Of a DNA stretch of 64,000 nt, positions 56,363 through 64,000 are shown one piece after another; position 1 is the stretch's first letter; every line of letters starts with the position of its first letter. Below the pieces are notes generated by a model, which searched no databases, was not told the DNA's origin, and was given only the letters and a program-made list of their open reading frames with translations. The stretch covers positions 17,846,308 to 17,910,307 of the forward strand of contig NW_024040152.1 in the NCBI RefSeq assembly GCF_014851395.1. Direction: 5' to 3'. The position numbers and the translations under genes are program-made. Source of the stretch: Micropterus salmoides (lineage: Eukaryota; Chordata; Actinopteri; Centrarchiformes; Centrarchidae).

Positions 56363-57142
56363 GTGAATCTTGTTGACTCCTCTCTCCGGAGAGCGCGGCT
56401 TTCTCAGGCGAGGGGGGATGCTCTGGTGGAGCTGCTCTGCCGTGTTGTCCCTCGAGCGGCGGTGGCAGCTCTGTCGGTCATGAGGCTTCTGGGCCTAATG
56501 TTGGTGGCTCACATGGTGGTCCCCTTGGGCCTCCTCCATATGAGGAGGCTGCAGCACTGGTTCATCCGCCTGCGTGTCGACCCGGTGAGACAGAGGCTCC
56601 TGATCTGGCCTACTGGCGGGACACCCTCTCTTTGGTCAGGGTTCTCCTGGGCAGGGTCACGTCCCATATCACGGTCTTCACAGATGCCTCCCTGATGGGC
56701 TGGGGCGGGACCTGCCTTTCTCGGGTGGTGGGCGGTCTGTGGCAGGGCCGCAGGCCTCTCCACATAAACGTGCTGGAGCTCCTCACGGTGTGGAAGGTGA
56801 TTCATTCTCCCCTCTGCTGCAGGACTAGCACTGGTCCGCACCAACTACAGGGCCGCGGTGGCCTACATAAACTGTCAGGGCAGGGTGCGCTCGGCGCAGC
56901 TGTTAGGTCTGGCCAGGCAGCTGCTCCTGTGGGCGCACACTCACCTGCTCTCCATCAGAGCAGAATACATCCCTGGCGTGCTGAACAGAGGGGCGGACAT
57001 CATGTCAAGGAGGGGCCCTTTCCCAGACGAGTGGCACCTCCATCCCGATCTGGCGACCAGATCTGGCTCCAGTTCGACAGGGCAGAGGTGGATCTGTTTG
57101 CCAACAAAGAGAACGCTCAGTGCGCCCTTTGGTTGTCACTGA
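56363..57142 (+). pseudogene. DIRS RT-connection and RNase H remnant
   Basis: Starts with the segment that normally follows the RT core (MRLLGLMLVAHMVVPLGLLH, RRLQHWFIRLR). RNase H then reads HITVFTDASLMGWGG (first catalytic Asp), RPLHINVLELLTVWK (catalytic Glu), AYINCQGRVRSAQLLGLAR, and YIPGVLNRGADIMSR (Asp). Three reading frames are used in turn, with switches near 56640, 56815 and 57045. The RT fingers and palm (including the catalytic Asp-Asp) are absent upstream. The protein order RT-RNase H-recombinase is that of DIRS elements. Confidence 0.8.
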
Positions 57143-57345
57143 GCGCGCGCTGGGAGTTGTCCTCCTTTGGCCTCCCCGGCTGCTGTATGCTTTTCCGCTG
57201 GTGCGGCTGATCCTGCGCCTTCTGGATCGCCTGCAGTTTTCAACCTTGGCGGTGACTCTGGTGGCCCCGGAGCACACCAGCGCGTCCTGGTTTCCCTGTC
57301 TACAGTGGTTGCTGGCGGGGCAGCCCCCCTGAAGGGGGGACGCTC
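57050..57345 (+). pseudogene. DIRS linker between RNase H and recombinase
   Basis: Phrases IWLQFDRAEVDLFANKENAQ and LYAFPLVRLILRLLD, then VAPEHTSASWFPCLQWLLAG, follow in two frames. They match in order the conserved linker of fish DIRS polyproteins, which I recognise by pattern only. Confidence 0.65.
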
Positions 57346-57409
57346 TCTCAGGCGTGGCTGCGATCAGGAGTTACCCGCTCCTCGGCCAGCCTCTCTGGGT
57401 CTGGCCGCT

Positions 57410-58330
57410 GAGAGGCAAAACCTGGAGGGCTTAGGTCTCTCCCGTGAGGTGGTTTGCACCATCCAGGGGTCGAGGGCCGCCTCCACTCAGTCCTCTTACT
57501 CCTCTAAGTGGTCGGCTTTCCACTGCCAGCGGTGCTTTCGTTCCTCCAGTTGCTCATGGACTCTGTTCCCCCACCCCCTGGTGAAGCATTTCCTTAGGGG
57601 GGTGCGGAGGTGCAGGCCGGTGACGCGGCCTGTTGCCCCACAGTGGGATTTGCCGCTGTTTACGCGCCTTAACCCAAGCCCAGTTTGGGCCTTTGGAGAC
57701 GGCGGACCTGAGATTCCTTTCGGCTAAGGTCGCCTTGCTCCTGGCTCTGACATTGCAATGAGGGTCAGCGATCTGGCTGCTCTCTCTGTGGCTCCGTCGT
57801 GTCTCAAGATTCAGGGCGACGGCAGCTTGGCTGTTCTGCACCCTAACCCGGCGTTCATGCCTAAAAGCATTATGAACTCCTTTTGGTCGCGGGTCATCAC
57901 CCTTTCGGATTCTTGTCCTCCTCGGTGGAGGACGCCACGTCCCACCTCCTCTTCCCGGTGCGAGCACTGTCCTGTTATGTGGTGTGCACGGCCATGTGGC
58001 GCCGTTCGCAGCATCTGTTTGTGCACTACAGGTAGTGGTCCAAGGAACTTCCCCTGTCGGTGCAGCGTGCAGTCTCACTGGCAATGCGCAATGCCATTTC
58101 CCAGGCTTACATGTCTGCCAGTGAATCTCCCTCAGATGGCATCAGAGCGCACTCCATGAGAAGTGTCTCCTCCTCAGTGGCGTTGCACGGTGGGATGACC
58201 ATTGTTGCTTGCGCGCACGCCGACACCACTGCCGCGGTCAGCAGGCGACTGGGTGGCTCATTATGGCTCTGGGCAGGTGAGTTGTGCTTGGTGGTACCGT
58301 ATGGGCCAGTGAGGCATTGACTCATCCTGC
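57410..58330 (+). pseudogene. DIRS tyrosine recombinase remnant
   Basis: N-terminal phrase LSREVVCTIQGSRAASTQSS (core-binding part), later VKHFLRGVRRCRPVTRPVAP, and then the catalytic domain: MRVSDLAALSV with the first Arg, HPNPAFMPKSIMNSFWSRVI, AISQAYMSASESPSDGIR followed by AHSMR (the His-x-x-Arg pair). The stretch that should carry the catalytic Tyr (an STFxRFY-like phrase) is not recognisable, and several frameshifts are present. The enzyme normally integrates the circular DIRS DNA by recombination without target duplication. Confidence 0.8.
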
Positions 58331-58339
58331 TTCGTCTCT

Positions 58340-58440
58340 AACCCAATAGCGATAGCCTTAGAGGGCAAAGCCTATACGAAATAGAACGGGGGTTACGTAC
58401 TGTAACCCGGATTCTATGAGTATAGGCGCAGCCCTCTAAG
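58340..58440. repeat. DIRS internal complementary region (ICR)
   Basis: The first half (ACCCAATAGCGATAGCCTTA then GAGGGCAAAGCCTATACGAA) is the reverse complement of the left end, sharing its particular spelling (GGCTT rather than GGCGCAG). The second half (GGATTCTATGAGTATAGGCG then CAGCCCTCTAAG) is the reverse complement of the right end. The two halves are also mutually complementary, so the region can form a long hairpin centred near 58395. The ICR is the template that joins the two ends into a circle in the DIRS replication model. Confidence 0.88.
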
Positions 58441-58464
58441 TTGAAGGCCTCACTGTACCTTGGT

Positions 58465-58680
58465 TCTCAGTGCTGAAGAAAAGGCATTTGGGAGCCGATG
58501 GCTGGGTCTCACCATTGTATATAATCAAGGTGCGGACATAGGAGAGGCCCACGCTGTGGGTGGGTGTAGACTAAAATTCTCAGTGCCGCGCAGGCGCACG
58601 GAAGGGGTTAGCCCAATAGCGATAGCCTTAGAGGGCTGCGCCTATACTCATAGAATCCAGGTTACAGTACATAACCCCTG
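58465..58680 (-). repeat. DIRS right inverted terminal repeat
   Basis: Reverse complement of the left repeat, about 85-90% by eye over 150 bp, continuing through the site where the left copy is interrupted. The unbroken TTGATTATATACAATGG equivalent (58518-58535 on plus) preserves the empty target site of the 5.4-kb insertion. Confidence 0.88.
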
Positions 58681-59649
58681 TTCCAGTGAGTGAACACGGC
58701 AGCTGGACCCGAGCACAGACTCCAGTAGTTGCAGGCTAACTGAGCTAATTAGATATTGGCAGCTAGTTAGCAGCAGTTAGCTGACTTGCTACAGCAACAT
58801 GTAAAGGTACGTATGTGTCCATCGGGGAAACTCATAAATCACAAAGTTGAGGCAGAACAGCCGGGAAACATCTGAGAGGAAAAACAAATAATATTTTCTA
58901 TCAAATATGATCCTGTTTCAGCAAAATCAGTGAATAAAGGTGTGCTTTCATTCAGTAATCAGTGGTACCCAGTCCCAGAAACACTATTTTTCAGCAGCAT
59001 CATGAAAATAAAAAAAAAACTTTTCATTGGACACTAAATTAATACAGGCACAGCGCAGGGTGATTCATCAACATTTTAAAATCGTTTTTCAGGAAATGAC
59101 ACACTTTTGGTCATTGATGGTCCAGATCCAGATCCTGCCATGACTTATGGGCCTAGTGCAAGGCATCATATAAAAACATTTAGGCCTAAACATCGATTTT
59201 GATTTCATGAGAATGGGATATTGTATAATTGTATGTTTCTGTAAAAATACACAATGCATTCTCATCTCAATGTGTCATAACTGACGCTTTCAGACAGGGT
59301 GACAAAGCGTAAGGATTTTACACTAAAGGTACCGTTCCGTGTCCGTATGAAACGCCCTCGTTTGCTACGTTGCAGCAACACGAGGGAGGCTAACCCTACC
59401 TGTTAGCATGTGCGCGGGTTAGCCGGTCGACATGCATAAAGTGAGAATGGGCTCAAATACACTGAGCATCTTTGATATTCTCTTGTCTTTATTTGTGGTT
59501 CTGGTATTGAAGTAATCCAAAAGTAACTAAAAGTAATCAGGTTACATTACTTTTATTTTCTAGTACTTGGATTATGTTACTGATTACATTTTAACAACTA
59601 ATTAGTAACTGTACTGGATTACATTTTTAACGTAACCCTCCGAACCCTG
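58681..59649. other. Right arm of the hAT-like unit
   Basis: Unique-looking arm with frequent AGTTAGC/GCTAGTT words at 58730-58790 and GTAAC/GTAATC words at 59500-59640. No gene recognised. Confidence 0.6.
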
Positions 59650-59657
59650 CTCATTCT

Positions 59658-60363
59658 CAAGGATTTTTAAAATAAATTATTTAAGCAAGAAAAGGGCTAC
59701 AATTCTTGTGTACAAGTTATTCTGTTTGCCTGCATGGACTTGTTAAAGCTGTACTGAACATGTACAGACATTCAAGGCCTTTCACAGGCAGACTTGGATG
59801 ACCTACAAGCCACCAAACCATGCAGCACTGAAAAACTCCAAGTTATCTCAAACAGCTTTGCTGATTACCAAACTTCCGTTAATAATCTGTCTGCAAAAAA
59901 TGGATTTATGGAAAATCAGTCAAAAGGAAACGACATGCTGAAAGACAGTGCTGGACTCAAAATCTGAATCTTCAAGGAGATCAAGGCAAAGAAAATATTA
60001 TTATTATTATTATAATAAGAGAATTCCAAAGATCTCATTGAACAGGAAAATATGACAATGCAGGTCATCCCAGATGTATTCCAATTAAATGTTAAACATT
60101 TAAAAAAGAATAATTAAAATAGGGGCAAACATTTACATAATGCATATTACTGCTGAATTAGCAGTGATAACAACCTTGCAAATGCACCGTTTTCCTTGTT
60201 CTTTTGTTTTGGCAGCTGGGGGTTAAATAACTTACAACAACAGACAAGACAAAAATTAAAAAATTAAAAAACAAGTTCTCCGAGCAGAGCCTGGCATTTG
60301 GATGCTCTACATATTACAGCATTCAACTGGAAACAGCAGTTATTGATGAATTAAAAAAAGCCA

Positions 60364-60370
<7 letters not shown>
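59658..60370. other. No gene supported
   Basis: One frame over 59780-59970 encodes a Lys/Asn/Ser-rich sequence (phrases DLDDLQATKPC, LQVISNSFADYQTSVNN) that looks coiled-coil-like, but there is no start, no splice border and no recognised family. An (ATT)n-like run at 59998-60012. Confidence 0.4.

Positions 60371-60410
<40 letters not shown>
60371..60410. repeat. (TG)20 microsatellite
   Basis: TG run of 40 bp. Confidence 0.98.
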
Positions 60411-60411
<1 letters not shown>

Positions 60412-60441
60412 ATGAGATGACATGTTCTGTTGTCCGTATCT

Positions 60442-60852
60442 TTACCTGACATGTTGTTGAAACACCTGTACAGTTTTGCAGAAAATAAACTCAGCTCTGT
60501 ATTCATGACTGGAATAATGCAAATGTTTACCCCCCACACACTTGTTAAAATGTGTTTTGTGTTGAAGAGGGCAACACACGGAAGTTCCACCCATTTGTGC
60601 TCCCAAAAGTGGTTCATTTGGGGTAAAATAGAATCTGTTCCTTCTGTTTGCATGATGTGATTTGGCATTTTCATGGTTTGCTGAGCACAAACTTCCTTGT
60701 AATTGGTTTGCTTTTCTCCTAGCAAATGCATTGACCCCTGTTGGAGGGGATTGCCTACTATTAAATGTTGGGAGAGACACTCCCATTTGCATAACAGTTG
60801 ATCTACAGTTGTTTGAGATCTGTAAATGATGGTTTAGAAGATTAGTTTCCAT
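60442..60852. other. Complex-sequence block, possible conserved non-coding DNA
   Basis: The longest non-repetitive open frames outside the mobile elements lie here, two overlapping on the minus strand (136 and 126 codons), neither recognised. The base sequence is unusually complex, with octamer-like TTTGCAT words (60649 and 60786). It may be conserved non-coding DNA or unique DNA that happens to lack stops. Confidence 0.25.
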
Positions 60853-62104
60853 AATACAATAACCATCAACGTATAAAATGAATATCCACCATGAGTTGTC
60901 ACACTACAATAAGATACTAAATAGTATTTTCTGCAAGAGTAACTTTTGTTAACTAAAAGGTTTCCTCATCATCACTCTGACCAGTGTAAATCGTTCATAT
61001 CAAATTTCATCAGTATGAACTCACTGTTTTATGTTCATAACTTTGTGTATTAATCTCTTGTTTAATAACGGTTTAATTTTCATTTCTTATAAAATGATAA
61101 AATCTGGTATAATTATGAATAACAAGAAATCAAATCTTACGTCATTGCATACAAAGCCCCTTCTAGGATTTCTGTAATTTGTGAAAACAAGTGCAGAGTA
61201 ATTGGGAGAAACAATATTCCTGCAGTACTGAACAGATGCACACAGGACAGGCATCAGCAGAGCCGAGGAGCAGACCCACCAGGGCAAAAAAAGTGAAGAA
61301 CTGGCCTCACCAATGCCAGATTAGAAATCTAAATAATTAGACTAACAACACAAAGTGCACAAACAAGCAACTCTCCCTCTCACTCTCTGTATTACTGCAG
61401 CAGTGCAGAACTGAAACAAAATCAAATCCTTTGTCCTCTGGGTTTAATGAGAGTAACCAGTCATGTTTCATTTGAATGTTTTTCTCCCTATATAGGCATA
61501 CCTTAAAAAAGGTACATCGAATAGTGTAATAACTATCAAGAAACCAGTTCTCTATTTACTATTTTTCAGATTTGGAAACTATTTTGGATTGGACATTTGC
61601 AAATATACTTTGCATTGACTATTTGTAAATTCATCCCAGTCACACAGTTGTTCTGTGGTGATTGACGCAGAGGGGCAGGGTAAAGCTCACAAAGGCCAAA
61701 GTCATCGCCTCAAGTACAGTTTCTTGAGGAGCAAAGGCTGCTGCTCACATCACTCAAGCTACTGCAGATACACTCTAAAATATCATGTGTGAGACTTAAA
61801 CAGAGACATGAAGGTGATGTTTCAAAAAAAAAACCTTGGGTAGAATAAAATCTTATTACAGAGTGTGACACTTTACTGGTAATCACACATATGTGCAAAT
61901 AAGCATTTTCGTGTTATTGTATGACAGGAACAGTTGCAGTCCAGTTGCTGTCCAATTAACATATACACAAAACAATCTGAATTTCAAAACTTCAAAACTT
62001 TTGAGAACCATGGACAGATTGTCAGACGACAGCATGAGCAACAACATCAGTCACTCAAAACAGCTGAAGAATGTCACTCCCTCTTTTCTCTTTCCACCTC
62101 TGAA
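60853..62104. other. No gene seen
   Basis: AT-rich sequence without recognisable genes or elements. Confidence 0.5.
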
Positions 62105-62300
62105 AAACACACAGTAAGACAAAGTTGAGGCAGATAAAATAAAAAGAGAGAATACCTTAGGAGGAAAATTAAATGAGACATTAAAATAAGGATGGAAGGG
62201 AGGGATGTATTAGAAAAGGATAACAAAGTAGGAGGCAGCCAGAAAGCGATAGAGGGAAGATTAGAGAGAGAAAGAAGGAGCGGGGTGAGTGAGAGCCAGT
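62105..62300. repeat. Purine-rich stretch
   Basis: GA/AAA-rich on the plus strand, giving a Ser/Leu/Pro-rich open frame on the minus strand that is not a gene. Confidence 0.65.
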
Positions 62301-62430
62301 GGGAATGCATGGAGAAAGAGATGGTTGTGACTAGAAAGGTGTGATGCAAGTAGCAGGGTGAGTCTCTAATTAGTTTTTTTCAGCTCAAACTTCAATCTCT
62401 CAGTGTGACCTTAATAAACAGATGATATAG

Positions 62431-62455
62431 ACACACACACACACACACACACACA
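62431..62455. repeat. (AC)12 microsatellite
   Basis: AC run of 25 bp. Confidence 0.95.
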
Positions 62456-63324
62456 TCCATGGCTGCGTGCGCACTCACATTCACACACATGCAGGCTGAT
62501 GAAAGTGTTACCTCAGCATTTTCCAGCTAAATGTACTCATTAGCCTAGTTGCACATGGCTGCCTGGGAAAACAACAAAGTCAGCTCCAGAAAGCAGAAAG
62601 CATTCATCTAAGAGGCTGTCAGAGAGGGAAACAGAGAGCAGAGGTCTCAGCACTACCAGAAACTCATGGCTGCATTATTTTCTCTAAGACTGACTCTATT
62701 GTATTGTATACAAAATTAACTACATTTTTATTCAAGAACTTTTCCTCAAAAGCAGTCGCAAATAAGAGTTGTCATAATGAATGATAACCATCAGCTTCAA
62801 TTAACACTGCAACCAATGCTAACAATTACTAACAATTTTGTTTTTCTTTTTTAAACTGGTGTCTACACTACAAAACAAGCCTTGTTAGGACCATAGACTG
62901 TTTAAGTTAGGACCTGGACAAACTCTATATGAACAACATAGTAGGGAGATTCATACACTAGATACATAAAGCATTTATTTCCCCTTGTAACATTTACCAG
63001 TAAAGGATCAATTAAGCTTATTTAACGGTCAGAAGAGATAAAACAAGATTGTATGCAGTTGGGGCCTTGCATGTCTACCTTTCCCAGCACCTACTGCTTT
63101 ATGGTCAAGTTTAGAAATGCATAGAAATGAACTAGGGGCGAGTGGTGACCCAGAGCGACATGAACCATTGGGGTCATTCAAAACAGAATGCCACAGAGCA
63201 TAGTGAGACAAGCCAGTGATCAAATGTAAGATGTGGGGAAGAATGATCCAGTCATAGAACAGTGGCTGTCCCATGGATAACGATTTCAGCCTCATATCTA
63301 TTCATGTATTATATATACAGGATA
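62456..63324. other. No gene seen
   Basis: No recognisable gene or element. Confidence 0.5.
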
Positions 63325-63610
63325 TATGCAGAGTTGCAGGGCTGGAACCTCACATTTGGTGAAAGGTTGGGTACACCCCGGACTGTTCGCCAGCTTGTCA
63401 CAGGGCTAGCACACAAACAGACTTTCACACTTATAGAAAATTTCTCAAATCCACATGACCTGCATATCTTCTGACGATGAGAGAAAAGCAAGACAGTAGA
63501 AGGATTCCCATGCAGTTAGTGTGAGAAAATTAAAAAATCCACACAGACATGCCCACACCAGCTGCAAACAGGACCTTCTTGCTTTGAGGTGACACTGATA
63601 GCCGCTGATC
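63325..63610 (-). mobile_element. tRNA-headed SINE, diverged copy 3
   Basis: On the minus strand the phrases CACCTCAAAGCAAGAAGGTC, GCAGGTCATGTGGATTTGAG, GCTAGCCCTGTGACAAGCTG and GGGGTGTACCCAACCTTTCA follow the same order as in the copies at 14541 and 19366. It is strongly diverged and lacks a clear tail. Confidence 0.6.
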
Positions 63611-64000
63611 CACCAGGCTGTCTATCTCATCAAAGCTGTCCTAAATGTGTGTCCAACTTGGAAGGCAAAGGAACATGTTCCAAAGAAAAAAAAAAGAAAA
63701 AACAGTCCGTTGCCACCTGATTGCAGGGCTATACTCAATCTGACAGAGCAAGTAAAGTGTTAACATTTTACAAGTTGGCAGCCTCTCACTTATGGTGTAA
63801 AATGTAACAGAGTCAGATCTCTTCACAGGTTCATTGCTGTTTTGAGACTAGAAAATATCTGCTGTGAAAATTCCCCAAGTTGATTTCTCTTACCGGTAAC
63901 TACCAGGTGGATAGCTGCATTTCCTGCCCCAGGAAAGTACTAACACAAGTGGTTGTTGTCAATCTGCAAAGGCGAGCAGCTCTTTCAAACTATCTTCTCA
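63611..64000. other. No gene seen
   Basis: No recognisable gene or element to the end of the window. Confidence 0.5.

Larger units (their letters stand above)
50191..58680 (+). mobile_element. DIRS-type retroelement, decayed and split
   Basis: Ends are inverted terminal repeats: left 50191-50334 continuing at 55748-55794 after an insertion, right 58465-58680 in reverse. A 100-bp internal complementary region (58340-58440) has one half matching the left end specifically and the other half matching the right end, the defining layout of DIRS elements. Coding remnants in order are a gag-like segment, RNase H and a tyrosine recombinase; the reverse transcriptase that should precede RNase H is missing. 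Without the 5.4-kb insertion the element would be about 3.1 kb, against 5-6 kb for intact relatives. It cannot move by itself. Confidence 0.85.
49869..59657. mobile_element. 9.77-kb hAT-like unit with 8-bp TSD, composite
   Basis: The unit runs from 49877 (CAGGGTTGGAG) to 59649 (ends CCGAACCCTG) and is flanked by the perfect 8-bp direct repeat CTCATTCT at 49869-49876 and 59650-59657. Terminal inversion is short (CAGGGTT, then one mismatch, G). Both subterminal regions are rich in GTAAC and GTAATC words, as in the subterminal repeats of hAT elements such as Tol2. Left arm 49877 to about 50190, right arm about 58681-59649; everything between is later insertions. No transposase gene is recognisable in the arms. 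The 8-bp duplication would also fit a Zisupton-type element, so the superfamily call is inference. Confidence 0.8.

Noticed and set aside
49877..59649. Interpretation as a large self-contained Maverick/Polinton-type element
   Set aside because: No polymerase, capsid, protease or integrase genes are visible; terminal inverted repeats are very short and the target duplication is 8 bp.
59761..60000. Coiled-coil-like reading frame, possibly a LINE-1 ORF1 fragment
   Set aside because: Too short and without any diagnostic phrase; left as unannotated.

Overview
The window looks like non-genic nuclear DNA from a ray-finned fish, most likely a spiny-rayed teleost. The evidence is the mix of mobile elements (an L2-type LINE with an esterase-bearing ORF1, a DIRS-type tyrosine-recombinase retroelement, hAT-like and CACT-ended DNA elements, tRNA-headed SINEs) together with very dense (CA)n/(GT)n microsatellites in AT-rich background. 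No host protein-coding gene, rRNA, tRNA gene, CRISPR array or bacterial-style operon could be supported. Many apparent small proteins are translations of CA or GA/CT tracts. All family names come from recognition of motifs, not from a database search.

Layout. 1-1.7 kb: unannotated. 1.72-4.12 kb: a large inverted duplication whose outer arms are almost identical and whose inner arms are CA-rich minisatellite. 4.1-24.1 kb: mostly unannotated, with microsatellites, long polypurine stretches, two copies of a tRNA-like SINE (14.5 and 19.4 kb), the 5' end of a hAT-like element (11.2 kb), LINE/SINE 3' tails (8.0, 11.9, 20.6 kb) and two diverged copies of an unnamed repeat (16.3 and 20.2 kb). 24.13-25.07 kb: a hAT-like non-autonomous element with an exact 8-bp target duplication, a foldback core and three termini. 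26.4-26.7 kb: a convergent (AC)n/(GT)n pair. 31.0-31.3 kb: a complete-looking minus-strand SINE. 40.7-41.3 kb: an exact 70-bp direct repeat. 42.06-46.79 kb: a nearly full-length but broken minus-strand L2-type LINE. 49.87-59.66 kb: a nested stack of elements. The last few kb are unannotated apart from one minus-strand SINE copy at 63.3-63.6 kb.

The nested stack is the most notable part. A 9.77-kb unit starting CAGGGTT and ending AACCCTG is flanked by a perfect 8-bp duplication (CTCATTCT). Inside it is a DIRS-type element with inverted terminal repeats, an internal complementary region matching both ends, and decayed gag-like, RNase H and tyrosine-recombinase segments; its reverse transcriptase is gone. 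The left terminal repeat of that DIRS element is split by a further 5.4-kb element with CACTCTAAAAA-type ends. The unsplit right repeat records the empty site. The 5.4-kb element carries exon-like pieces with splice-like borders and a perfect CRE palindrome, and contains a possible further pair of CACTGTAAA-type ends.

How the parts relate: these are not co-operating genes but layers of insertions. The order of insertion can be read from the sequence: the hAT-like unit was entered by the DIRS element, which was entered by the CACT-ended element. The L2 element is the likely type of machinery that mobilises SINEs sharing its 3' tail, but the copy here cannot encode intact proteins.
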